From Metopolophium dirhodum (Eukaryota > Arthropoda > Insecta > Hemiptera > Aphididae), in the NCBI RefSeq assembly GCF_019925205.1, contig NC_083561.1:3967217-4031216 (forward strand): DNA of 64,000 nt, read 5' to 3'. Each line of letters begins with the position of its first letter. Position 1 is the stretch's first letter. Both the position numbers and the translations under genes were made by a program. Of the stretch, positions 21,662-34,722 are shown piece after piece. Below the pieces are notes generated by a model. The model saw only the letters and a list, made by a program, of their open reading frames with translations, ran no database searches and was not told the DNA's origin.

Positions 21662-22936
21662 AAAAAAAAAGTAGGTAAGTGGATGTCACTCTGCTGTACA
21701 GAAGGTTACAAGTGGGTCACTGTAATGGATGGTGTTACATTTGAATTCAATGATATAATATCATTGTATAAGAAAAAAGATTCTGAGGGAAACCGGTCAG
21801 TCAGCCTATGATACTACTAAGTATATATGATAATATTAAGGTAAATATAGTAATTTATATATAACCTATTTACGAGGAATCTTATTTAAAATTTTTAATC
21901 CTTAGCTGTAAAAGTTGAACATTTTATAAATTTTTAACTACAAAATAATTATTACATTTTAAATGTGATAAATTTTGTCAAAATTTAAAATTTAAATGCT
22001 TATAAAAAAATTGTGCCTATGTATTTTTAAAATTTTTCAACTGCTATTGTAACAATGTATCAGAAGCCCTGCATTAAATTTTCAAGCTTTTTCACCCAAC
22101 AAATAAAATTGAAAACTGTCAATGTCCGTAAACAGCTCAAAAAGAGTCAAATTATTTTCAACATATTATCGTGTATGGAAAATTCTAATATAAACATTCA
22201 GTGAAATTTTCAAATATCTACTGTCATACGTTTTTTAATTACAACAAAATAAGAAAATTGTTACATGAGAAATCGAGTGAATATCAAATGTTTTAGATTT
22301 AAACAGAAATTTTTTTATGAATTTCTAACTCAAAATAACTTGCAAATTTTCGTAATTTTTACGTATTTTGTAAATATTTGAACTTTAAATGTTTATAAAA
22401 AAAATTTTGCATATGGATTTTAAATTTTTTTCATCTGCCTTTGAAGCAATTTACTAGGAGCTTTCTATTACATTTTCAAGCTTTTTTAAACAACAAATAG
22501 AACTTTATTGATATTCATAGAAAAAAAAAAATGGAAACTGAAAATGTCCGTATAAACAGCTCAAAATAAGTCAAAATATTTGGAAAATGTAATGGTGTAT
22601 AAAAAATGCTAATATAAGCATTCAAACAAAATTGTATTTACTTGTTGTCATTTGTTTAAGAGTTGTACCAAAAACCAAAATCGATTTTTTCATAAACAGA
22701 ATTTGAGTAAAATTCCTGTTTTTCCTTAATTTTTCTTTTATTTTTACGGCGCTTATGAAAACTACTAGGAAATTTTTACTTCTGAAAAGTACCAACAAGA
22801 TTCACTTTCTTATCGGAAAATAAAATGTTGAAGAACATCTAAGCATTTTTACTGTCCTAAACCCTTTAATAAAATAAAAAAAAACACACATAATTTTAAA
22901 ATCAATACATTCATCGCTCCGCTCAGAATCTAAAAC
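21662..22936 (+). repeat. Dispersed repeat family, copy B
   Basis: The left block holds CTGCTGTACAGAAGGTTACA, GGTCACTGTAATGGATGG and the palindrome CAATGATATAATATCATTG (21748-21766), then AGATTCTGAG. The right end is TCATCGCTCCGCTCAGAATC followed by TAAAA. The interior holds at least two related units about 390 bp apart, each beginning near TTATAAAAAAA and followed by TTTCAAGCTTTTT and AATGTCCGTA. No coding frame. Confidence 0.75.
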
Positions 22937-23271
22937 ATTTCATCCATAATTTATTTACGCTAGAGAATCGTAAGCAACTGTTAGTTGTATTTTAACCTCT
23001 TTACCAAGTCCAATCGATTAATCACTATAATATAATATACTGTATACAATAAAACATATATTTTCATATTGATACTAAAATGTAACTATAATATTTTTTA
23101 TCCAGACACGCTTTAAATGCATTAAATATATTTAAGAGAACTATAATTTGTAATGGTACAACTTTTTAATTGTTATGTATATTATAATATACAGGGTGTA
23201 TCTTATGTCATTGTACGCGGGGTTTTTTTTTGAACGATTATGGATCGATGACATGGAATTTCGTTAAAACG

Positions 23272-23966
23272 AAAAAAGACATGTTTCTTTATTTTTAACA
23301 GGTAATTTTTTTATAACAATTTCAAAATTTTTTAAACACGCAGATGTACCAATAGCAAAATCAACTTTATTTTTTCAAACGGTAACTTTTATATTTTTTA
23401 ATGGATTCTGGTAAAGCTTTTTTTTCTGAAAATTTTGATAGTCAAATCATCTATTTTGGTTTGCTATTTTATTAACTATGGCCCTCTAAAGTTTAGTAAA
23501 ATCTGCATTAATACCTTTAGTTGAAATAATTATTAGTATAGGTTTAATTTACAAGAGCTAAATACATTTTTTCTTATTTCTCTTATTTCAACTGCTAGAT
23601 TTATACTTTCCATGCGATACATACCAATATAGGGAACTTATGGTTTAAATTTGAAGTTATAAAAGTTAGTAATAAGAAAAATATATTTATCTCTTGTAAA
23701 TTAAACCTTCACCAATTATTTTAATTAAAAGTATTAATGCAGATTTTAATAAACTTTAGAGGGTTATAGTTAATAAACTAGCGAACCAAAATTGATGATT
23801 TGACTTTCAAAATTTTCAGAAAAAAAAGCTTTACCAGAATCCGTTAAAAAAATATAGAAGTTACCGTTTGAAAAAATAAAGTTGATTTTGCTATTGGTAC
23901 AACTGCGTGTTTAAAAATTTTGAAATTATTATAAAAAAATTGCCTGTTAAAAATAAAGTCTTTTTT
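23272..23966. repeat. Long inverted repeat, arms about 300 bp
   Basis: Arm 23272-23578 pairs with arm 23671-23966 around a spacer of about 92 bp. For example GGTTTAATTTACAAGAG near 23541 mirrors CTCTTGTAAATTAAACC near 23691, and CCAATAGCAAAATCAACTTT mirrors AAAGTTGATTTTGCTATTGG. The arms have diverged slightly. Confidence 0.8.
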
Positions 23967-24385
23967 AACACTTTTCTTAAGTTTGGTTTCACGTCTGTCT
24001 GTGATCAAATCTTGCGCGCTCGATTTGAGGCACTTTTTGAAGATGAAAAATTCTGAAAATTGGTATAGACCTTGGTCTTGGATGACAATACAATAATCCG
24101 TTGTCATTTTGGGACATGGACCAAAAAAAAAAAAAAGGATTGTCCCCACGACGTCGCCGTAATATCTCTCGCAGATATTGAACTTTCTCTCTTCCCCAAA
24201 AAAAACCGCAACCTCTTACGAAGCAAGTATAGGCGTGTCCTATCCATTATTATAATATCTATGGTAACAACGGTAATTATTACCAAATAACATTATACCG
24301 GTATTCTGATATAGGTACCGAAAACACCGGATAACATATTTCTTAAACGTTTAATAAAAATATTTACTTTCAACTAAAAAGTAGA

Positions 24386-24910
24386 AAATAAAAAATAAAA
24401 AAAAAAATTTTAAAAACACACTTTTCCATAAAAACATTTAAAAAAAAATTTTAAAAATTGCACTAAAAAGACAAAAATAATTCTCTGTACTTAAAAATAA
24501 TGAAAAATTTATTGATGAAAAATTTAAAAGTGTGTGGTGCATCATACAAAACATTAAAAGCCGAGCTAAGTCTCACATACACTTCTTTGTTCAATCCTGT
24601 TTATAAGATAGTGACTGGCAGTATATGTCAAGTATAAGAGCAAAATAATGAAAAATTTACTGATGAAAAATTTAAAAGCCAAGGAAAGTCTCACATACAC
24701 TTCTTTGTTCAATCATGTTTATAAGATAGTGACTGGGAATATGTCAAGTGTATGAGCACCACACACTTTTAAATTTTTCATCAATAAATTTTTCATTATT
24801 TTTAAGTACAGAGAATTATTTTTGTCTTTTTAGTGCAATTTTTAAAATTTTTTTTTAAATGTTTTTATGGAAAAGTGTGTTTTTAAAATTTTTTTTTTTA
24901 TTTTTTATTT
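24386..24910. repeat. Long inverted repeat with internal tandem duplication
   Basis: Arm 24386-24540 pairs almost perfectly with 24756-24910, including GTACAGAGAATTATTTTTGT and its complement. The spacer holds two direct copies (24553-24641 and 24672-24757) of a block containing GTCTCACATACACTTCTTTG and ATAAGATAGTGACTGG. A partial repeat of the arm tip, TGATGAAAAATTTAAAAG, also lies between them. Confidence 0.85.
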
Positions 24911-26290
24911 ATAAGTAAGTTGTTGCAATACTTTTTTATTAGTTTGGGAACAGTTTATAGATGTTTTTATATTAATTATGTAGGTATACCTATATTATTA
25001 AATTGATTATATTTTAGTTTTTCATTGTTCATGGCCAACATCATAATAATACTATATGTTAGTATGATATTAACAATTGATCTGGATTTTTATTTTTTAT
25101 TAAGAATTTTATGCTCTGATAGCATTATATTTTCTTATTATATTTTACAGGCATAGGTACCTAGGGATAGTTAAGGGAGAGAATATTTTCTTATGTGTTC
25201 GAGTTCACTCATCATATTATATTGTTAATTTTTATGTTTCACTGTCAGTTTCACATGAAGTGCATTCTGTTGGTTGGTTTTTCATGAGATATATAGGTAC
25301 CTATATTTGTAAGTCTAGTGTAGAATCCATCAGATAAAGACGTAGTGCAAAAACATTCAACATTTAAAAAAAATTTTCTTTGATTATATTTTAAAATTTC
25401 AAAAATCACAATACGAATAAGTTCATAATTAAAAAAAAATGTTTGTTCTTTTAAAAAATATTTTAGATTTTACATTCTGTGCATGATAGGAAATATTTTT
25501 TCGCATACATTTTACTATGTGTGGTACCCAAGATTAAAAATTATGATTTTGATTTTGATGACTTCATATGGGTACAGTATTTAAATTATTATACTTTTAA
25601 ATTTATATTATATTTTATCTTACACCGAAACGAACAAAACAGAAATTTCAATCAATGGGTAATTTATCGGAAATATATTATCATATTACTAATTTTATTA
25701 TTAATAGTATTTATTATATATTTAGTCATTTAGATATTTACATTGATCTAATTACATAATATGTACATAAAAATGCTGTTTACTATATTAAATTTACTTT
25801 TATTTTATCAAGTCACAAGTTTCATAATATTGTGTAATAGATTTTTATTATTTGTTTTAACGAAATTCCATGTCATTGATCCATAATCGTTAAAAAAAAA
25901 CCTCCGTACAATGACATAAGATACACCCTTTCTTTATATACCTATATTTTTTTGTTTTTGCTTGATGGTGATTAAACTATATAGCCTGTAAAATGTATTA
26001 TAACCCCTGTCGTAGGAAACTCGAAATAAAAACTCACTGAATTGTGGCTCGGGTACGGCACCGCGGCCACTTTACATAGGTATATATATATTGTGTTGGC
26101 ATATGATGGCCAAAAAGTGAACCTCTACCGCGTCTATCTAAACGTCTGCAATGATGAATGATGGTGAAGAGTTATTTAAATAAGGCCCGGTCCGCACTTA
26201 ATCACTGCCGACGCGGCATTTGCAAAAACGACATGCGTGGCGATGAGGGGCGAAATCGGTAGGAGAGTATACAGCGAGAGAGATAAAGTT

Positions 26291-26292
<2 letters not shown>

Positions 26293-26350
<58 letters not shown>
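26293..26350. repeat. (AG)n microsatellite, 29 units
   Basis: 58 bases of uninterrupted AG, followed by an imperfect purine-rich tail to about 26382. The minus frame over it gives a Ser/Leu run that is not a gene. Confidence 0.95.
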
Positions 26351-26353
<3 letters not shown>

Positions 26354-26724
26354 AGAGAGACAGAGCTAGAGAGAGAAAAAAGGTAAATAACCTGATGAAA
26401 AAGGGACCGGACACGGGGGCCTTGAATTAATTTCCGGACTCTACTCTCGTGCTGCAGCGCGTATATACTGCGGGGAATGTGAAAAAATAAAACATACAAT
26501 TCTTTGTTATTAACAAAAACACACACACGCACACATACAAACATGCACATTTATATATTATGTATGTGTGTTGTGTGTTTATACATCGTGTTTTCTTTTT
26601 TTTCTCTTTCTCTCCGGCGTGTGTTCCTGCCCGTTACCACTATTGTGGCCACTAACCGCAAGATTTATCTGGTTGTGTCAAAAAGTACACAATATATATA
26701 ATATAATATGCGAGAGAATGATAA

Positions 26725-26751
26725 AGAGAGAGAGAGAGAGAGAGAGAGAGA
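26725..26751. repeat. (AG)n microsatellite
   Basis: About thirteen AG units, 375 bases from the larger AG tract. Confidence 0.9.
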
Positions 26752-28861
26752 CCCAAAAGAACGCGATTATATACAACGTTAAAAATATATTCAAGGAACT
26801 CGGTACCTTAATTGGGCTTGAAATCAAAGAGAAAAATACCCGTATAGTAAGAGACAACACACTCACGTTTTAACAGAATTAAATTGTAGTTTTATTTAAT
26901 ATAGTTTTCGAGAAAAAAACGTATCACGTAGAATGATTTTTAAATTAGTTTTGTATTGTAACGTTTCGTAATGTCCCAAGCGTCACGTCACTAAAGACCA
27001 AAACCAACAACATTAATTTTATATTAAAAGATTAATAGTATTTATAATTATAGATAATCCGATAGAACGAGTTTTTGCAAGGAGATCGAACGTGATAAAA
27101 TCAACACAATATAATATTTTAATTGTATTTATAACCAGTAATCATTTATAATAAGACATTTCATATTTGAGTGGAGGGAGGGTACATTAAAAAAAGGTAT
27201 ATAAATGGTTTTTAAAAACGTTTTCTCATAGAATAATAGACATATTACCTGACTTTGTCTGGTTAAAATTAATACATAATGCTTTCGTTTTCCATTTTGC
27301 TTCAGTTGAAATATATAATACAAACACAATTAAAATGAGTAATTTTATGATTTTCCACTTCTTCCATTTCTGGTCATATTTTTCATTTACACGCAAAAAA
27401 AAAATCGAGATAGATTCAATGAATGCTTGAACAGATTCAATAGTGCAGGTGGTGTAAATCAAATATTGTTTATATTGGAATTCGTTTTTATATATTTACA
27501 TCAAATATAATATATTATTATGACGTCTAGAATTAAAAAAACAAATCATAAATGTAGTTATTGTAATAATTGTGATCAAAAGTATTAGGTAAATTTTAAA
27601 ATTTGTTTTTTTTAAATATATTTGTAAAAAATTTTATTTGCCATATTTCTATTAATGAGTAATGATAATAGTAATTTGTGTGTAATCAATAGTATCTATA
27701 CACTTGAATCAACAAAAAAAATATTTTTGTTTCGGGAGCCAAATGTAAATTTATGTGTGAGCCATAAAGAAGCCAATAGGGGTGAAAAAGTAAGCTGTAA
27801 ACCCCTCCGAGCTTCAAGGAATCTATTGATATAACTTTTATTGAATACGGACTAGTAGTTTTTGAATCTATAATAAAAAACAAACAAAGAAACCTTCATT
27901 TTTATGTATATTATATAGAAGATAAAAATCCAAAAGGGGGTAGAGGTGAACACCTAAAACTCCCGTGTTCGCGGCACAAACCATAATATACGCTTTGGAA
28001 GAAACTAATTAGGTATTTAATGAATAATATACTATATACTGTGAGTAATACGATTGACGTAATTCGGGAGGGATAGACACACGTATATATATTATACACA
28101 TAATTTATTTGCCCGACCTTGAATGCATAAAAAATACTCTCGGACTGGATGCGCCTCGCGTATTAGAGGATAAGAACACTAAAACGTGTACTGTTTATGA
28201 ATGACTTTTTACGTGCACTGACAGGTCGACCTACATCGATAGACATACTTACTAAATAAACGCACCGGACCTCCTAGTGCAGAGCACATGGACGATTTCA
28301 AGACGCATATATTTTATAAATTGTTATTACGCCCGAACCTGATGTTGGTCAATTAATTTATTGATCTCTATCCACCAAGTAACTCCGGCCGAAGTCCGGT
28401 AGGATAACTCAATTATACAATTAAAAGGCACTAGAATTGTTTTATAAATAGTCCTTGGGTATTTGACCAGCATTCGATGTGTAATTACAATATGAAACAC
28501 ACGAATGTACCGTGTAACATTTATAAATTGACTTTTTCATGATTTACGGTGATTACAACTTTGATGTGATTAATTCAACATACAAATAGACACACTATTG
28601 ATAATAATATTTAAAAATGTTATTTCTCTTAAAAGTCAGTTACTTTTATTTTTGAAATAGATATAGTTTCAATAATTAATATAATATATTTAATTTATAA
28701 TATTTTATGACTATATTAATTACTTAAAGATAAAACACTATTATTAACTTACGGATTATTAAATTTTATAGAAATAAAATAAACACGCAATTTGTATTTA
28801 ACAGTCAATATTATGTAAAAACTACAAATAATACATCACGTCTATAATAGCCCCCATAATA

Positions 28862-28905
28862 TTTGGCACACGGCGCTCTAGATAGGCTATTTAGCTACAC
28901 CACTG
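28862..28905 (-). mobile_element. hAT-like MITE end
   Basis: Read on the minus strand it begins CAGTGGTGTAGCTAAATAGC and continues into GAGCGCCGTG, typical of hAT-type non-autonomous ends. No partner end or target duplication was found. Confidence 0.35.
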
Positions 28906-29851
28906 CCGTGGGGCCATGTTTCCGTCATTTATTAATTATATTAAGTAATGAGTTGTTATACCTAAATGTGATTTGTCTACTGGAAACTTATCCAAACTTT
29001 TTACTTTATTTCCTTTTAAACTATAGGTGTTTCTGTAATTTTTAAGTTTCTTTTACGAACATTTGTTGAAATTGAACTTCCAACACCGTAAAAAAATGTG
29101 ACTACAATGTATTTTTACGTTTTTAGAATAATACTAATGAGTTATCGTATTTTTAATTTTCAAGGTTATTTTACTGAGAAACAATTTAATTGAGACATTT
29201 CAAATATCTATAAGTAGTTCAATAAGAACCAAAATACTTTTGAAATTATGGCATGTCAAGAAAGCGCAGTACTTATGGTGTTCGGTAAAAATGTCAAGTG
29301 TCTTACAATATCTCTTTCTGAGTGACAACAAAAAACAAAATCGATATGGTCAAAAACTGGCGTACGTGCGTACATATTACCGTCTTACCACGATAATTTC
29401 GTTAGTTTTTCCAATTGTTTGGTAAAAGTGCTGGGATTTTTGACTTCCAATGTGTTAAAGTTGATCAACCGCAATATTATTCTATTATGATAGCCACTAT
29501 ATCGACGTCGAAAATTGTAGCGAATCTCAGCTACAAAACCAACCGATACGATCCGTTGACAAACTATATACATAATTTACATCGTTCGACATATTATTAT
29601 ATTATATTATTATCGTTGAAATGTTTAGGAATGAAAATTGCACTAGAAATATCTCAAACTCGCGGTAACCCTAATATGATAATTTTACACGTACGCGCGT
29701 GCATACGCCATCGGATTTTTTTTTTCACGTAAAATATGATAGCATTCAGCTGTACCCTTGGTGGATACACACATGCCAGCCGCAAATAATATATTATAAT
29801 ATACCTACGCGTGTGTTATATTATTATAATACACAGTGTATACCTACAGCA

Positions 29852-29866
29852 GGGGGGGGGGGGGGG
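29852..29866. repeat. G15 homopolymer
   Basis: Fifteen consecutive G residues, rare in such an AT-rich background. It could be a sequencing or assembly weak point. Confidence 0.9.
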
Positions 29867-32800
29867 TTCGTGTACGATATCACGAGATCCCGATAACAAT
29901 AATATTATAAAATATTTAGTTCGCCGTCGATCAGAACGTTGAATAAAATAGCTGCTGCTGGATAAAGCCAACGAACCCGCGTCCAATCGTTATTGTAGTA
30001 TATTATTATAAATTCATTCATATACTGATGTAGGTCGGTATGCTGGACAGAAACATATTATGTTCACGATGTCCGTAATATTATATTATTATTATCATGT
30101 GAAATAATACACAATCGTCTCTGATGGTTATTGCGATTTATTTGTCTTATCGCGATTCGGCGATCGGTATCAATTATATACCTTACACGCGTCATATTAT
30201 TGATTTATGACAATACACACAAAATAGGGATTCGAGCATTTTCAATTATTAGTTAAACAGTTTTAGACATCGTCGATGACAAACTTTAAACAAAATAATA
30301 AATCGTTGTTGCCCTAATCATATATATATATATATATATATAAAAAAAAAAAAAAAACGAAACGTACCTACGTAAATATATTATATTTTATAAAATTTCA
30401 AAAATTGTTTTATCCAACTCGCTTTTTTGAATTCTCAAGAGTTCCGACCTTGTGTTGGAATACTATATTTGTATTATGTAGATACTTTAATATTTTTTAA
30501 TGCTAATAATTTTATATTTTCATAATTTCATTACTATTTTACAGTGCGAAAGATTTAACAAATAAGATTCCCAGAATTATCTGGGCACTTCATAGTCTAC
30601 TGCATTTAAAAAAGGTTATTAAATATATCGCGACTCACAATTTCTTTTTTTTATACGCATTTAAAGTTTGAAAAATCTCTGAAACTATTATCATAAATTG
30701 AGTAGTGTCCAGAATAGTTTTTACTTTACAAGATCACAGCTATAATTTTCGGAAACTCCTCGTAAATTATTCTCATATTATCCGTGGATATCTTTGCATA
30801 CGATATTTTTATTATTTATTCATTTAAATAGAAATATTTTACACCACATAAAAATTGATACACTTTTCCTTGCACTCAGTTACATGAAAACTGAAAAGGC
30901 ATAGAATCTCTAATGTATACAATATGACAGAAAGTTATCAGTCATTTAGTGTTGATACGAATGTATTATATAGTATTTGAATGATTTCAAAAAATAAAAT
31001 ATAAACCGGGAGAAAGTTACAGTGTTTGCGATGTTTTTTATCCGTGGTCCCATTTAATTTTCACAGCGATCCAATTCAATCAATTGCTATATAATATTTC
31101 ATTTTTCCACGTGAACAGAATCATTTATCAAAACTAACCAATACAAATCTTAAGTCACCGACATTACCCGATGTGCACGTAATATTATAATACGTATTTT
31201 ATTATCGTGCCGCCGCGAGTGAGGATCAAAAGGGAGAAAGGACGACTGGCATTTACGCGCGGCCATTCACTGTATAGTATCTGTTGCTTTTTAAATGGAT
31301 CTACCCCCACGGTGGTAAGAGTCGATAGCATAATGCCCACCTCGTCCGATTGCGAATATCGACGGTATATGTTGTAAAAGCTAACCAACTATTGTCCGTG
31401 CGGCAACTTTTATTTTTATTTCCACCAACTTAATTTCTGAACTATAGTCGACGTATAGAGCAACTGTATATACGTTTCTTTTATTTATCTCACCACGCTC
31501 ATCTCTTTCCCCATATACCTACGTCCTACACACACACACACACACACATATATATACGTTACATACGCACACATACATACGCGCGTTCACATGTACACAC
31601 ATATCGGAACCCGTCAGGCACAATAGATGAGCTTTTTGAATTGAAAAAGAGACGGGAACAGATAGACCATCTTTCGTATTGGTCTTATACCGGCGTATTT
31701 CGTCTGGTCTTTTGTTCGCTTCATAAGCCACTCCGTATATAACATAATATATATATATATATATATGAGGTTATTGAGAAGACACTATATTATATATTAT
31801 ATATGTGAAGTTTTGGTCTAAGAAATACGTAGTATATATATATATATATATGCATAGAAAAAGACGACAGACGACGGTTAGATAATATATTATTATTATT
31901 ATTATTATTGTAGAAGGTTTTTTTTATGAATATCATTATTAATAGAATTTTTGTATTTACCTTGGAAAAATATATTGGGTCATACATAATGTATTAAGAA
32001 GTAAAAAATGAAAGAAACTATATACGCGAATATAATGATGAGTTCGCGACCATCAGTCCTGTTCGGTGTTAATTTAGGTAACATTCTATAGCAAGCTGTC
32101 ACGTTCAGTAAAAACCGAAAACAATTATTGTGCATGACTCGGCTCCAGTTTAAATTTAAATTGTCATGTTTCATCTGAAATGCAATTATTATGCTTCCAC
32201 CAGGGTTATTATTATTATTTTGGTAGAAATCTACCAACTGAAAACTCGAGTTAATTGTTTCAATTTAAAACTGTAGGTAATAAAAATAACTTTGACAGGA
32301 AATATGTATTTGTAAAATATACGGCGGCTGTTAACTGAAGCAACTAGAAAGATTATTTTATTTTAGTGAATTATGTAATTATTTTTACTCAATAAACTAC
32401 GTGATTAAGTACAGCAAGATATAGTTTAGTCTAACCTGTAGGCTATATAAAATATATTGATTTAAAAACCCACTTCGCAGAATAATTGTAAATCCTTGAT
32501 TCTTCAATACAGACTAATAATAGAGAGAGTATTAAAAATAAATAGCTGAAGAACATTTAAAACTGTGTATTTATTTATTATGAAAAAATAAACGATACAG
32601 CTCCACTGAAACGAAAGATAAATAACATTTATCGAATTATATTCAACTCTAAACAAGGAAATAAAATTAAAAAATGTATTTACTTCAAATATACTTTAGG
32701 ATAAATTTTGTTTGTTTTGTAGTTGAGTGGTTAACTGAGCTCTTAACTGAGGTCAGTCTAAGAAATGTAATATCTTTACGGTTCTATAGTTTTAGATTTA

Positions 32801-34494
32801 ACGGTACTTATACATTTTATCCGATATTAGTACGTCGCAATAACGTTATACAGCTTAGTAGTAACTACTAAGTAGTTGGTTATTTATGTTGATTTATTAA
32901 CCCAGATAAGTCATTATAATTTATTTTATATTAAATATATATTTATAATTAATGCACGATTAGAAAGGTTTAAATATAGCTTACGTTGTTGTTCAATAAA
33001 ACGTACATTGTTCATATTGTTTTGAAGTTGAAACACATTATAATAGTTGGGATTAAATTGTTTTAATGATTTTTTTGTAGCGCGAGAACAAAACACCATT
33101 TTTTATGGAGAGTCCAAAAACAATAATTTTAATTCAATAACTATTTTTTTTTTTTTTTTATCGAATTAGGATATTAAAATAAAAGAAAGGTCGTATGAAG
33201 TTGGTCATAAAAAAAAACCATAGTACTTAAATATTAGTGTTATTATGATAATGTATAATTTTGAAAAACTATATCCCCGTTAAGTCTTTTGCTCACAACG
33301 CATATATTATCATTATGTATCCGAGGCGTGTCTAAAATATCCGTGCTTCCACCCGAGATGGCTTGTCACCATTGGAAAGGACTATAAATATACATAACGT
33401 ATACCTATATGCGCACTTCTTATACCTACGGGAAAGCACGGTTGTTAGGCGAGCACGTTAACCAGTAAATGTATATTTATATATACGAATATACGTGTAT
33501 ACGCATTATCTAGTATATTATACGTATTCTACGCACGACATGACACACCCGCTGGAAATAATATGCCACCTGACCCCCATTTGGTTAATGAAAACACATT
33601 TCCGGAAACTATCGATTTGTTCTTCAACAGGCCGTCAAAATATTTATTCGCCACTCTATGAAACGACGTGCACAGGTATATCTATATACACGGATATTAT
33701 ATTGTGGCACGAGCACATAATCATTATAATATTACAATGTTATGGAACGAACGAAATAATAGTTAATGGAAAATGTTAAACGCATATTAATTACTGTTAT
33801 TCGACCATTGTGTACAGTGACGCGGACGCCTTAAAAATACGAATTTCGTAAATATTCAATTACATTTTTTGTAAAAATATTCTTTTTTTATGGCTTAGCG
33901 TTTTTATAAAATAAGTAAGTGGTAAAAGTAACGTTTTGAATATATTTGACGCTACGAAATTGCAAGAAAGAAAGAAAAATCATAATATTTCACAATTTTA
34001 CTCAATAATATAACAACATTGTGTAACAAATTTAAAACGTTGCATAACTATATACCAAACAAACTATAAATATTATTTGTTGTAATAAAACTAAATATTA
34101 AAGACATTTCATTTTTATAAATTTGTAAAAAAATATACATTTATTTTAAAAATGTTATAAAATTATAAAAACGCATAAAAATATAATTCAATTGTATTAA
34201 TATACGATTTTGCTAAATTATCTGCAATCATAAACCTTTATACTAAGGATAATAGTTCCGAAAAATGGTTTTATAAAATATAAGATAGACGTAATAGGTA
34301 ATCAATCTACGATTATTTTGCACCATTTTTACAAGTTATTAATGCTGATAGATATTAATCACTAACATTTTGAAACCACCATCGCCTCAAAACTTCCAAA
34401 CCCATCATCATGAGGACCTACTATCCTTACTACACAATTGTAAAATTACTCAATCCCTATTTGTTTGAATTTTGATTATGATACGTCGGCGTTT

Positions 34495-34722
34495 ACAGAA
34501 AAATTATTCACTAAATACAATAGAAAAGAGGAAAAACTTCTCATTTGAGAAACGGAAATTTGTAGCTCCACAGGACACTTCTTAAGTAGTAAATATAAGC
34601 TTCAAGAAATTTAAAACGTGGTCTTTAAGAATATTTTAAAATTCCAAAAATCAGATTTTGAATAACTGCATTATAGAACAAAAAGGGCGTAAGAAAATGC
34701 TTGGTGAATCACACCCTCATAT
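34495..34722. mobile_element. Mariner-like MITE remnant
   Basis: The right edge GGTGAATCACACCCT resembles the end at 1246-1258. The interior includes TCTCATTTGAGAAACGG. The left edge is unclear (TTACAGAAAAATTATTCAC). Confidence 0.25.

Larger units (their letters stand above)
23192..25930. mobile_element. 2.7-kb TIR element enclosing two foldbacks, no transposase
   Basis: The left edge (23192-23271) and right edge (25855-25930) are inverted repeats of about 78 bp. Both read GGGTGTATCTTATGTCATTG inward, and continue through a T-run and AACGATTATGGATC to GGAATTTCGTTAAAAC with few differences. No target duplication is evident. Inside are two long inverted repeats (23272-23578 with 23671-23966, and 24386-24540 with 24756-24910) and unrelated-looking sequence at 24967-25854. 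No protein of a transposase type is encoded, so movement would need a helper. The CAGGGTGT tip is shared with the MITE at 41217, which hints at a common enzyme. Confidence 0.75.

Noticed and set aside
26176..26550. 124-codon minus frame
   Set aside because: Its Ser/Leu run is the AG microsatellite read antisense.
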